From assembly GCF_009758175.1 (NCBI RefSeq), contig NZ_WRPM01000051.1:52030-116029 (forward strand): a stretch of 64,000 bases of DNA. Reading direction: 5' to 3'. A program made the position numbers and the translations under genes. The stretch comes from Nesterenkonia alkaliphila (GTDB taxonomy: Bacteria > Actinomycetota > Actinomycetes > Actinomycetales > Micrococcaceae). Below, piece after piece: positions 50,988 through 59,572 of this stretch (within the stretch, counting starts at the first letter, position 1; each line of letters starts with the position of its first letter). The notes under the pieces are model-generated. The model worked only from the letters and a program-made list of their open reading frames with translations. It was not told the DNA's origin and searched no databases.

Positions 50988-52409
50988 TCACTCCCTTTCA
51001 GTGTCCAGTGTAGAACATTCGGCTATCTCATCAGCGGAGCCGAGCCGTCGGCTCCAATCGTTTGCGATGTCTAGGATCTCCTCGCCCCAAAGTCCTTCCA
51101 CGCCTACGTAATCTTCTGCTTTCCCCGGCAAACCGACACTGAGCACCGCAGCGGCGATATAAGGCAACCCGCGAATTTCTACTCGAATCGGAGTCGCCAG
51201 CACTGTTCCCCATCTCCCGGGGCCTCCCTCCGGAAGGTCCTGAAAGCGCGTATCATCAGCACCTAACACCCGTCCTGCAATCCAGGGGCTGTCGTGGCCG
51301 CTCGGAACTCTGCGAAGCTGCGTAGGATCACAATAGATTCGATCTTGAGAGGCCCAGCGCACCAGATTGCCGTCCCCCTCCGCCAACCAAAGAGATAAGT
51401 TCAGGCGTTCTGCGCCGAAAAGTTGTTTTAACTGCCCCGACTCTTTGGAGAGCTGTTCGGCGTACTGCTTCTGGAGGTCCCCGAAGGAGCGTTCATGAGC
51501 GGCCCAAAGGCTCTGCGCCCTCTCCTGGGGCGATAAGTAGCTTGGAGCATCAATATGCCGTAGTTCTCGGAGGATCTGACCTGCATCTGTGAACTCTTCG
51601 ACGATAACCGGCTCTAGGCCGACCGCTCTCCATTGGTCTTCCAACGCGTCGCGTACAGTTGCAAAGTCAGCGCGGGACAGCCCAAACGCTTCCCGAGCCA
51701 ACAGAACGATGGCTTCGTGACCTTGGGGCTGTTCTCGCAGCGCTTCGTGCAACCAGTGGCGGAGGTCCGGGTCCCGGTAGGATGTGCCCGCGATTAAGAG
51801 CGCACCTTTGCGGACGCATTCCTTCAACACACGCAGTTGCCAGGTGTCTGGAGCGCCGATCAACTCATTGAAGTCGGAGAGCGTCAAGGCTAATCCTTCA
51901 GGCGCGCACCTCCGGTCTACGATCCCATGAAGGTGGTACACAGGAAGCGACTCTTTGTGGTTATCTGTGGCAACAGCTTTAGCCTCGTTCTCCCCCTCAT
52001 GGTGGAATGCTGATTCCAGCAATGTGTCGAAGTTAAGCGTTAGCAACGTAGTGTCTTCAGAATCTCCGGAAAGAGCGTACCCAACAACAGCACGGTGCAG
52101 GGCAGAGGGAGTTTGAGTTGGGGGCCCCTGGTAGAGCACCCTCCTAACAACTGACCCCCAGTCGACCCCGAGGCGAGCTTTTGCTGCTTCTGCTGCCAGC
52201 AGTTCGTCCTGATGCTGGAGCAACAGGTCAGCTGCCTCTCCTGACTCCACGGAGGAGCTTTCGAGCAACAAACGCCTGGCGAGTTCTCTCCAGTTCGGCA
52301 GGCCTGATCCAGTCGACGCGCCTGCACCAATAAGTAGTGTGACGTGATTTTCCGCCCCCGAGCGACGGAATCTGTTCATCAGCTCGGGGTCCAAGTCAGG
52401 AGCGCTCAT
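50988..52409 (-). CDS. SIR2-domain protein with GAF-like C-terminus (candidate defence effector)
   Basis: About 473 residues. The N-terminal half is a SIR2-like NAD-binding domain: LLIGAGASTGSGLPNW near 25-40, Asn126 in LTLNFDTLLE and His161 in VYHLHGIVD, the two usual catalytic residues, then IAGTSYRDPDLRHWLHEAL. Such non-sirtuin SIR2 domains often destroy NAD in anti-phage systems. From about 340 a second domain (LNLSLWLAEGDGNLVRWAS ... WGTVLATPIRVEIRG ... IAAAVLSVG) looks GAF-like and could sense a signal. No partner gene is adjacent. Start uncertain: ATG 52409, ATG 52418 or TTG 52433. Lower GC than neighbours. The 250 bp behind it (50737-50987) hold no gene I trust. Confidence 0.8.
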   Translation of the reverse strand: MSAPDLDPELMNRFRRSGAENHVTLLIGAGASTGSGLPNWRELARRLLLESSSVESGEAADLLLQHQDELLAAEAAKARLGVDWGSVVRRVLYQGPPTQTPSALHRAVVGYALSGDSEDTTLLTLNFDTLLESAFHHEGENEAKAVATDNHKESLPVYHLHGIVDRRCAPEGLALTLSDFNELIGAPDTWQLRVLKECVRKGALLIAGTSYRDPDLRHWLHEALREQPQGHEAIVLLAREAFGLSRADFATVRDALEDQWRAVGLEPVIVEEFTDAGQILRELRHIDAPSYLSPQERAQSLWAAHERSFGDLQKQYAEQLSKESGQLKQLFGAERLNLSLWLAEGDGNLVRWASQDRIYCDPTQLRRVPSGHDSPWIAGRVLGADDTRFQDLPEGGPGRWGTVLATPIRVEIRGLPYIAAAVLSVGLPGKAEDYVGVEGLWGEEILDIANDWSRRLGSADEIAECSTLDTERE

Positions 52410-52566
52410 GCCATGCATTCTTTCATCTGCCAACGCTCAATCTGAGAAGCTCACCAGTTCTGTGGATAACGTGAATGCGTGGTAACAGCTCTCTTTGACC
52501 AATAGTGCGTGGCCCCCCACCATCGCCTCGCCGTACGCTTCCAGCATCACACGCATCGATTGCGGA

Positions 52567-52572
52567 TACTGT
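52567..52572 (+). promoter_or_regulatory. -10 hexamer of the 52579 ATP-grasp gene (leaderless type)
   Basis: TACTGT ends 6 nt before ATG 52579 (an overlapping GATACT ends 8 nt before it). Confidence 0.4.
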
Positions 52573-52578
52573 ATGACT

Positions 52579-53691
52579 ATGGCCACCGCACCCGCTGACA
52601 CTCCGCGTTCTGCCCGAAGTCAGGACCAGTCCGCTCCCCTAGAGCGGTTCATCCGCGAGGTGGTGGCCCCTCAGCACGGGGAGCTGAATGTGCGCAGCAA
52701 TGTGTTCGGCCATTCGGCGCTGATGATGGGGGCGGCCCGCTCCCTGGGGATCAAGATCCGCAAGATCACCAGGGACCATTATGTCTACGTGTACAAAGGA
52801 GAGGCCATCGGCGGGTTCGACGGCCGGGCCACCACGTTGAGCAGCGATCAGGCGCGGCGTGTCACCCAGTCGCTCCCGCTGACCCGCAGCTACCTGCGTG
52901 CTTCCGGGCTTCCTGTGCCGGAGAGCACCAGCTTCGCCCCGCACCAGTACGACGCCGCCTTGGAGCACTTCCGCTCGCAGCAGGGGGAGGTCATCGTCTC
53001 CAGTGCCCGTAAGCACTCCGGGTTCATTGCCCGGGTGGGCACCGCCTCGGAGGAGCAGTTCTCCCGGGACTGGGAGGCGGAGGTGGAGGCTGTCAGCGCC
53101 CGGAGCAAGAACTTCCAGCAGATTCTGCTGACAACTACTGCACCGGGGATTCCGCTGCGGGTGCTGACGGTGGGTGAGCGTGCTGCGGCGGCGGTGGTGC
53201 GGGTTCCGCTCTATGTGGTCGGTGATGGCAACTTGACGGTGGGTCAGCTGGCCAGCCGGGAGATAAAGCAGCGCAACGAGTGCAACTATCTGGCTGAGAT
53301 CCAGCCGAAGGTCGGCGAGAAGTTCTTCCAGCAGCTTCCGGTCAATTCCCGCAAGGTCCTTCCCCCGGGGACCGTTCAGCGGCTGGACTCCTCCGTGCAG
53401 GGCTATGGTGACGGGCGGATCAGCGTGGACGTCACTGAGCAGCTTGCCCCGGAGATCGCCGAGCTGGCCTTGGACGCGATGTGGGCTGTCCCCGGCCTCA
53501 GCGCAGCAGCGGTGGATCTGGTGGTCAACTCCGTGGACAGCCTGGAATCGGCCGTGCTGCTGAGCCTCTCAGCGGCCCCGGACATCGCAGAATTCCGGTA
53601 CCCAGCCTACGGATCTGCTCAGCATCCCAACCGAGCCATCCTCCGGCATCTGATTGAGCATTCGGCCCGGGGCGCACGCAAGTCGCGTTAG
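52579..53691 (+). CDS. Cyanophycin-synthetase-like ATP-grasp protein (short form)
   Basis: 370 residues. It parallels the 59573 ATP-grasp protein: PLYVVGDGNLTVGQLAS matches PANVTGDGTSTIDELIK, and VPGLSAAAVDLVV matches IPGLAIAGVDILY. These are the lid and metal-binding strands of the CphA/glutathione-synthetase ATP-grasp fold. The expected E-x-N metal motif near the end is replaced (FRYPAYGSAQHP), so it may be non-catalytic or specialised. Probably joins amino acids or peptides. ATG 52579 chosen by the -10 hexamer; an ATG two codons earlier is possible. Convergent with the TupA-like gene. Confidence 0.7.
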   Translation: MATAPADTPRSARSQDQSAPLERFIREVVAPQHGELNVRSNVFGHSALMMGAARSLGIKIRKITRDHYVYVYKGEAIGGFDGRATTLSSDQARRVTQSLPLTRSYLRASGLPVPESTSFAPHQYDAALEHFRSQQGEVIVSSARKHSGFIARVGTASEEQFSRDWEAEVEAVSARSKNFQQILLTTTAPGIPLRVLTVGERAAAAVVRVPLYVVGDGNLTVGQLASREIKQRNECNYLAEIQPKVGEKFFQQLPVNSRKVLPPGTVQRLDSSVQGYGDGRISVDVTEQLAPEIAELALDAMWAVPGLSAAAVDLVVNSVDSLESAVLLSLSAAPDIAEFRYPAYGSAQHPNRAILRHLIEHSARGARKSR

Positions 53692-53693
53692 CT

Positions 53694-54821
53694 TCAGGCT
53701 TTCTTCCCGGCATCTCCACCGCTGCTCTTCTTCGACCGGGCAGAGGCGCGGGCGGACTTCTCCCGTCGCTGTATTCTTTGGCGCAACACGCGGTAGGCTG
53801 AGAATTCTTTGCCCTTGATGAGGTCCTTCTGGAGGCGGTTTTCGGCCAGGCCCCACATCTCCCCGAGTTTCCTGTCCCATTCGGGGGTGAAGACATTGGA
53901 GCTTCCCGGACGTGGTGTGAACTCGCCGAAGACCAGCTCGCCGTCACCGCGGAGCATGTCAACGCGCATGAAGGGATAGGGAATCTCGGCGCTGATGCGC
54001 TCCACGAGCTTCAGATGCTCCGGGTCAAACCCTGCTCCTTCGTAGCGAACGGCATTCCACCGCCCAGGAGCGTCGATACGCTCACCCTCGGGGCTCCAAA
54101 AGTCCCAGCGAGTCTCAGGGTGCCGGTTGATCTCCGAGACGAAACCAACCTTCCCGTAGAAGCACCAGAACTTCAGGTCAACGGCAGGACGGCGGTGCTC
54201 AGTGTCGGAAAGGATGAGTTCCTCCACCTTCCACAGGTCACGCTTGGCACTGGTGGCTGAGGACCGGTCCTTCAGAATCGCCTGCGCATGCTGCTCCAGC
54301 GACGCTCTGTCGGCGAACTGTTCCCCGTCCTTGGCGTGAAAAATCTCGTCCTCGGAGAAAACCAGGTAAACGCCCTTGGAACCCGAACCTGCCGAGGGTT
54401 TGATCACCGTGCCTGCTGTGAGCTGGACATCCTTGAACGGCTTAGCCGGTCCGAAAGTCTCCGGCCTGCGCACATCCAGAATGTCCATGAACTCGTATCC
54501 GATGTGCTTCTTGGTGAGCACCCAGCCGGGCAGTGAGCCGCTCAGGCGCCCCACCTCTGTCTTGGCCACAATGGAGCCCATGAAGGACAGGCTCCGGCCC
54601 ACGTAGAGCTTGTGCTTGCGCATCCGGTGCAGCTGCACATCGCGCACATGGCGCGGTGAGGCCACGGACAGCAGCTCCCGCAGCTGGGCGAGATGCTCCT
54701 CCCCGCCGTTCTGCAGCGCCTCGGGGCTCAGCATCCTGGACAGGCTTCGCTGCACCGCCTGGTCAGCTCGGCGCATCAGCTCGATGGCTTCCTGGGCGCT
54801 GGGCACCTGTTGGTCATTCAT
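53694..54821 (-). CDS. TupA-like ATP-grasp protein
   Basis: 375 residues. The central and C-terminal parts fit the TupA-like ATP-grasp family: VIKPSAGSGSKGVYLV, VDLKFWCFYGKVGFVSEINRHP, YPFMRVDMLRGDGELVFGEFTPRPGSS (metal-binding Glu), DRKLGEMW. TupA is linked to teichuronopeptide synthesis in alkaliphilic Bacillus, a polymer of glutamate and glucuronate. The last 30 residues are a basic Ser/Lys tail. It begins the reading direction after a 4-bp overlap with the coiled-coil membrane gene (54818), so the trio 55243-54818-53694 is one operon. Confidence 0.78.
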   Translation of the reverse strand: MNDQQVPSAQEAIELMRRADQAVQRSLSRMLSPEALQNGGEEHLAQLRELLSVASPRHVRDVQLHRMRKHKLYVGRSLSFMGSIVAKTEVGRLSGSLPGWVLTKKHIGYEFMDILDVRRPETFGPAKPFKDVQLTAGTVIKPSAGSGSKGVYLVFSEDEIFHAKDGEQFADRASLEQHAQAILKDRSSATSAKRDLWKVEELILSDTEHRRPAVDLKFWCFYGKVGFVSEINRHPETRWDFWSPEGERIDAPGRWNAVRYEGAGFDPEHLKLVERISAEIPYPFMRVDMLRGDGELVFGEFTPRPGSSNVFTPEWDRKLGEMWGLAENRLQKDLIKGKEFSAYRVLRQRIQRREKSARASARSKKSSGGDAGKKA

Positions 54822-55246
54822 GCAGAGGGTCCTTTGTTCTGGCTGGAATCAGCGATGGTATCGAGGCTGTCCTCAACGTGCTGGCGGTGAGCTTCCAGTG
54901 CGTTGAGCATCCGCCGTTCGGCTGCTGCTATCCGTTCTTCCGAGCCCCGGAGGCTGCCGGTGATCAGGGCATAGTGCTTATTGAGCCGCCGGAGGCTCCT
55001 GCTCAGCTCAGAGCTGGCTCCTTCCCGGTTCAGCTGGGCAATGCGCTGGCGCAATGCCTGCTGGTTCCGGGTCATAGCGGCCAGGGTAAGGATTACCCAC
55101 ACAGAGAACAGCGCGAAGCTCAGAATCCCGGCTATGGCCGCTGCCTTCCAGGCACCCAATACTGCGCACACCAGCGTGACGGCCAGAGCTGTCAGATACC
55201 CACCGGCCAGTATGAGCTGCCGCAATGAAAGCCCACGAATCATCAC
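54818..55246 (-). CDS. Small membrane protein with coiled coil
   Basis: 142 residues: two membrane helices at about 11-30 and 35-56, then a charged coiled coil (NQQALRQRIAQLNREGASSELSRSLRRLNKHY ... SEERIAAAERRMLNALEAHRQ). No recognised family. It overlaps both neighbours by 4 bp, so it is co-translated with the GT and the TupA-like protein and may scaffold them at the membrane; that is a guess. Confidence 0.7.
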   Translation of the reverse strand: MMIRGLSLRQLILAGGYLTALAVTLVCAVLGAWKAAAIAGILSFALFSVWVILTLAAMTRNQQALRQRIAQLNREGASSELSRSLRRLNKHYALITGSLRGSEERIAAAERRMLNALEAHRQHVEDSLDTIADSSQNKGPSA

Positions 55247-57738
55247 GCGGGGGCCTCCTGGTTCTGGAGGCTGCCCTGCTGGACTGCGCGGGCCATCATC
55301 CGGACGTACTCCTCTTCGCCGTGAAAGGCGCTGAAACCAGCCGCTCGCTGGGACTGCGCACTGTACAGCTGTCTATCATTCCAGTACTCCTGAACAATAT
55401 GTGGGACCTCAGCAGGTTCTGCGTACACCGCCGCCTCCCCATACAATGGTCGGTGCCTAGGCGGCAGGATCGTCACCAGCCCCGAGGCCAGTGCCTCCAG
55501 CACCGGCCTCTCCGGCGCAAAGACCGGGTATGAGGGGTAGTGCACCAAGAAGTCCAGGGATCGGTAATAGGCCCATCGGTGGGTCTCTTCGGGAGGGAAG
55601 GCGACCCATTCAGCCGGCAGCTGGTGCCCAAAGAGGATCCGCGCCGCAGGGGCGGCGTCCCCGTAGAGCCGGACTTCCGCGCTGCCGTCGGTGGGCCACA
55701 GCAGCTCTGCTTCGGAGGGATCATTCGGCCATTCTTCGGGGAGCGGGCCGGCCCAGCCGCCGATGACCGGCCGCAGGCTGCGGGGGCGTCGCCGCGGGGC
55801 CCGGTAGGGGGCGGGCCTGAAGGGAGCCAGGTAGGGCTGCTGGCGGACATCCTCGGCTGGGAGGCGCTCGTGGAGTCTCTCCCGCACCTCGGTAGAGGTG
55901 GCCGCCCACTGTGGTCGGGTGCCGAAGAATTCCTCTGCGTGCTGGGCGCAGGCCTCGGGCAGATAGGTGACAGGTTCCTCTTCGGGCGGGCGTTCTGCCA
56001 CAGTCCATAGGTGCCCGGGGGTGAATGCGCTGGACCCGCGGGGCATGAACTGCAGAATCTCCGGGCTGCGGACCACCAGCAGTCCTACCTGATGGAACTC
56101 TTCGTCCGGCAGCACGTGGAGGATCTCTCCGGCTGAGACCATCTCTTGGACGGGCCGGTGGTACCGCCTGGCACCCGTGGCGAGATGCTGGGCGTTCTCC
56201 ATATGCATCACTCCAATACTCAGCCCGGAACTCTTCAGCGCCTGTATTTCGTCCACCAGGCTGGACTGCAGGCCTCCGTCACCACAGAGATCGGCCAAGA
56301 ACACCACATCCGTGGAGAGCTGCTCCGCAGGTGGCCGGGTGAACCTGGCAGGCACGTGGATAGGGAATCTTTCGTTCCCTCCTGCCCTGAGCTCCTCGCG
56401 GGGGGCACTGCGGTGCCAGGTGCGGTATGCGCTCCAGAAGGCGCGGCGGGCCGGGTGCTGCCAGCCGGGGCGGAAGTCTGCGCGGGAGAGGGAGTCCGGC
56501 AGAATCCGCATCAGGATCAGTGGGAGCCGGATGACCTCGATTGTGGCGCCGGCGTAGGCGGCGACCCGGCCTCGCAGCTCATTGTCGGCTGCTTTGCGTG
56601 CTGGCAGATATCCGCCCAGTTCCTGCATGATCTCGGCACGCACCATCAGGGTCGGAGCGCTGGGGATGAAGGGGTGGTAGCCGCGCCGGATTCGCACCAG
56701 CTCGGAGCTGATATTGACCGTGTAGACCTGGTTGCCCGGTGTGCCAGGGTGGCGCAGTAGCTGTTTGACCTGGGTTTCGATCCGTTGGGGGTGCGACCAG
56801 TCGTCGGCGTCCTGTCCGGTGATGAACTCACCGGTGGCGTGTTCGAGGGCAGCGTTGCGGGCCCGGTAGGTTCCCCCGTTGGCCTCCAGGCGGATGAGCT
56901 TGACCCGCGGGTCCAAGTTCTCTAGATCGTCGAGGATCGGCCCGTACTCATCCGGTGAAGCATCATCGACGACGAGGAGTTCCAGATCGGCCCAAGTCTG
57001 GTTGAGGATGCACCGGGCTGACTGGATGATGTCCTCTCTCACCGGCTTATACGAGGTCATAATGACGCTTACCCTGGGCCCCCGCTCCCCCACCGTCGGC
57101 CCATAGTCTGTGCGCAGCCGGTTGAAGGGCTCCTCCGGACCGTCGCTCAGGTGCACTGGCATCAGACCGTTCTCGGTGAACATGCGGTTGAATCCGTTCA
57201 GCCACTTCTCAAAGGATCTCTGCCTCGCCGGCCGGCTCCCTGCGAAGGGGTTCTGAGCGTCCACGGGAATGTATCCGTGGAAGTACCGGCGCACCCCTGG
57301 AAACTCAGTGAGGAGGGAGTTCAGAGCCGTGGTGTTCCCCTGTTCGAAATACAGTTCGGCCAGCAGCCGGTGGTACCGGTAGTCCGGCACCTGGTCCCGC
57401 GGCCACCGGGGTAGAACATACTCCAGGAGCCCGACGGCAACAGCGGTATCCTCCTGTTCACTGTTCTGCAGGGCAACCACCCAAGCCAGGCTCGCCACGG
57501 CCTCATAATTGCTGAGTTCCTCCAGCGTCTCTCCCTGGAGCACGTGCTGCACCAGCGCGGTATATGTGGTCCGTCCCTCAGTGGCACGATAGGCCAGGAT
57601 CTCTCGCATATGGACGGACTCCGCCCTCAAGGCAGTGCGTTCCAGGGCTGTGGGCTGCAACCGGCCCAGCCCAGCGTAGTACTGCAGGAGACGCTGGTTC
57701 GACTGAAGGCCCTCTAGACTGGCACGGTAAAGGCGCAC
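55243..57738 (-). CDS. Bifunctional-looking glycosyltransferase, GT2 plus GT-B-like domain
   Basis: 831 residues. An N-terminal helical, TPR-like region to about 180; a GT2 domain from about 222 (RVSVIMTSYKPVREDIIQSARCILNQTW, LELLVVDDASPDEY, GTYRARNAALEHATGEFITGQDADDW); then from about 495 a GT-B-like part (DVVFLADLCGDGGLQSSLVDEIQALKSSG ... VLEALASGLVTILPPRHRPLYGEAAVY), the usual C-terminal nucleotide site of GT4-type enzymes. Two activities are possible. GTG start 57738 follows TATTCT by 7 nt, and only 14 bp separate it from the divergent 57753 gene. Confidence 0.82.
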   Translation of the reverse strand: MRLYRASLEGLQSNQRLLQYYAGLGRLQPTALERTALRAESVHMREILAYRATEGRTTYTALVQHVLQGETLEELSNYEAVASLAWVVALQNSEQEDTAVAVGLLEYVLPRWPRDQVPDYRYHRLLAELYFEQGNTTALNSLLTEFPGVRRYFHGYIPVDAQNPFAGSRPARQRSFEKWLNGFNRMFTENGLMPVHLSDGPEEPFNRLRTDYGPTVGERGPRVSVIMTSYKPVREDIIQSARCILNQTWADLELLVVDDASPDEYGPILDDLENLDPRVKLIRLEANGGTYRARNAALEHATGEFITGQDADDWSHPQRIETQVKQLLRHPGTPGNQVYTVNISSELVRIRRGYHPFIPSAPTLMVRAEIMQELGGYLPARKAADNELRGRVAAYAGATIEVIRLPLILMRILPDSLSRADFRPGWQHPARRAFWSAYRTWHRSAPREELRAGGNERFPIHVPARFTRPPAEQLSTDVVFLADLCGDGGLQSSLVDEIQALKSSGLSIGVMHMENAQHLATGARRYHRPVQEMVSAGEILHVLPDEEFHQVGLLVVRSPEILQFMPRGSSAFTPGHLWTVAERPPEEEPVTYLPEACAQHAEEFFGTRPQWAATSTEVRERLHERLPAEDVRQQPYLAPFRPAPYRAPRRRPRSLRPVIGGWAGPLPEEWPNDPSEAELLWPTDGSAEVRLYGDAAPAARILFGHQLPAEWVAFPPEETHRWAYYRSLDFLVHYPSYPVFAPERPVLEALASGLVTILPPRHRPLYGEAAVYAEPAEVPHIVQEYWNDRQLYSAQSQRAAGFSAFHGEEEYVRMMARAVQQGSLQNQEAPA

Positions 57739-57745
57739 GCTGAGG

Positions 57746-57751
57746 AGAATA
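57746..57751 (-). promoter_or_regulatory. -10 hexamer of the 55243 glycosyltransferase gene (leaderless type)
   Basis: TATTCT on the minus strand, 7 nt before GTG 57738, in a spacer of 14 bp shared with the divergent gene. That gene has its own ribosome site GAGGAG and a TAGACT at 57715-57720. Confidence 0.4.
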
Positions 57752-57752
57752 C

Positions 57753-59546
57753 ATGCCCGATAACGTCAGGGACGAACATTCCGTCGATCTGCACCCAGCG
57801 GCCCCCAAAACAATCCCCGCTCAGCCCGACTTCTCGCATCTGCGGTACGCACGGGGCTATGTCCTGCACCCTGAGAACCTCAGCCCTGATGTCCCGAGCT
57901 TCTGGAGAGAGCGGACATTCGCTGGAAGAACTTTCCGATGGGATCCCCGGGTCACCCTTGCGGTGGCGTCATCAGGCGATCATGAAGTCCTGCTGTGCGG
58001 TCATGCCCTGGACCCGAATCTCGCCACGACTGATCTCGGCAGGATCGCTGCCCATCTGCTGGAAGCGCTGCGGTCATCCCGTGACGAGTATCTGGACATC
58101 CTGGAGGAGATGTTCGGGCAGTTCGTGGTGCTAGACCGCGTCCACAACCTCGTCCGGGCTCAGACTGACGCGATCGCCTCGCGCTCCATCTTCCATGATG
58201 AGCAGGCCACACTGATCTCTTCCCACGTCAATCTTGTGGGCCGCACTCTGAAGCGGAAACCAAGCCGGTTCACCAAGTGGCTGAGCCAGCCGAAGAACCA
58301 GGACTTCCCCGGTCGCACCACCCCCTACGAGAGCGTGTGGCTGCTGACCCCCAACACGGAACTGGAGCTGGGCACAGGTGAGGTCACTCGAATCGGCCCA
58401 CGGCCCTATGAGCCGCTGACGGTGGAACAGGCTGCCGACCTGATGCAGCCTGTGCTGGAGAAGCAGGTGGAGGTGCTGCTGGAGAGCAGCCGGAAGATTG
58501 TGGTCTCCGCCAGTGCAGGCATCGACTCCAGGAGCTCTTTGGCTGCGTTTGCGGGCGCCTCAGGTAAGGAGTCCGTGGAGGTCTTCACCTACACCAAGGC
58601 GTTGGGCTCCGGAAGGCAGAGCCGGGAACTGCACCGGGACAAACTGGCCGCCACGATGTCTGCGGATCTCGGGCTTCCCCATCAGATGTTTGACCTGAAC
58701 ACTGCCGAGAAACCGCCCAAAGAGTATGTGGAGGTGCTGCGTGAGCTGAGCTCCCGGCGGTCCAATACGGTGATCTCGTGGGTCTACCATTCCCACCTTC
58801 CACATGATTCGCTGCACATCCGCGGGCAGATCAACGGCGTCGGCAAATGGCACTTCGCCACGATGCTGCACTTCTCCGAGTCCCTGGAGCTCTCGGCCCG
58901 GCGGATGGCAAGCCTGACCAAACGGGGGAAAGACGCGGACCGGCCCCTGGACGACTCGTGGTGGGAACTGGGCGAGGAAGCGTTCCAGGAGTACATCGAC
59001 ACCACTCAGTTGCGTTCTGTGCCCTCTGGCTACCGGATGACGGATTTGTTCCTCTGGGAGCATCGGGTGGCGAACTGGAATCACGCTCATATTGTAGAGT
59101 CTGACGTCACTTTCGATACATACCAGCTCTTCGGCTCACGCCGGATGATTCGGCTGATGCTCTCAGTTCCCGAGCTGGACCGGGTCCAGCTGACCCTCTT
59201 CCGGGAACTGATCCGCCGTATGGAACCCCGGCTGTTGGAGTATCCGCTCAACGGCAAGCAGTGGGAGGAGCCCACGTATGACCTACCGCTCAGTGCCTAT
59301 CAGTCAGGCACCACACGCACCTGGGCTGAAGTGCAGAGTCTCAGGAAGCGCATCTCCAAGGCCAACAGTCTGCTCAAGAGCAGGCGGCAAGAGATCGCTC
59401 GGCTCAAGAAGAAGTTGGCACAGGCTGAGTCGGAGTCGCTGGAGCTGCGCGAACAGCTGGAGTCCCGGCAGCACGACGATGAGGCTTCCGCTCTACAGCG
59501 GTTGAAGCGCGGAGTGAACGGGGTCCGTGCGCGTTTCAATCGCTGA
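57753..59546 (+). CDS. Asparagine-synthase-like protein lacking the N-terminal Cys
   Basis: 597 residues. The N-terminal part has the glutaminase-like fold (MFGQFVVLD ... DAIASRSIFHDEQATLISSH) but starts Met-Pro with no Cys2, so it cannot use glutamine in the usual way. The synthetase part has the ATP-pyrophosphatase loop as VVSASAGIDSRSSLAA near 250-265, then GQINGVGKW. It ends in a 60-residue coiled coil (LRKRISKANSLLKSRRQEIARLKKK...). Such asnB-like genes are common in polysaccharide loci, likely amidating or aminoacylating a carboxylated sugar; the substrate is unknown. GAGGAG precedes the ATG. Confidence 0.78.
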   Translation: MPDNVRDEHSVDLHPAAPKTIPAQPDFSHLRYARGYVLHPENLSPDVPSFWRERTFAGRTFRWDPRVTLAVASSGDHEVLLCGHALDPNLATTDLGRIAAHLLEALRSSRDEYLDILEEMFGQFVVLDRVHNLVRAQTDAIASRSIFHDEQATLISSHVNLVGRTLKRKPSRFTKWLSQPKNQDFPGRTTPYESVWLLTPNTELELGTGEVTRIGPRPYEPLTVEQAADLMQPVLEKQVEVLLESSRKIVVSASAGIDSRSSLAAFAGASGKESVEVFTYTKALGSGRQSRELHRDKLAATMSADLGLPHQMFDLNTAEKPPKEYVEVLRELSSRRSNTVISWVYHSHLPHDSLHIRGQINGVGKWHFATMLHFSESLELSARRMASLTKRGKDADRPLDDSWWELGEEAFQEYIDTTQLRSVPSGYRMTDLFLWEHRVANWNHAHIVESDVTFDTYQLFGSRRMIRLMLSVPELDRVQLTLFRELIRRMEPRLLEYPLNGKQWEEPTYDLPLSAYQSGTTRTWAEVQSLRKRISKANSLLKSRRQEIARLKKKLAQAESESLELREQLESRQHDDEASALQRLKRGVNGVRARFNR

Positions 59547-59572
59547 GCATCCGCACTGCACCTGAGAGAGGT

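Noticed and set aside
50733..51013. Small ORFs on both strands beside the SIR2 gene (70-93 residues)
   Set aside because: Arg/Ser/Ala-biased, no start signals, no similarity to anything I know.
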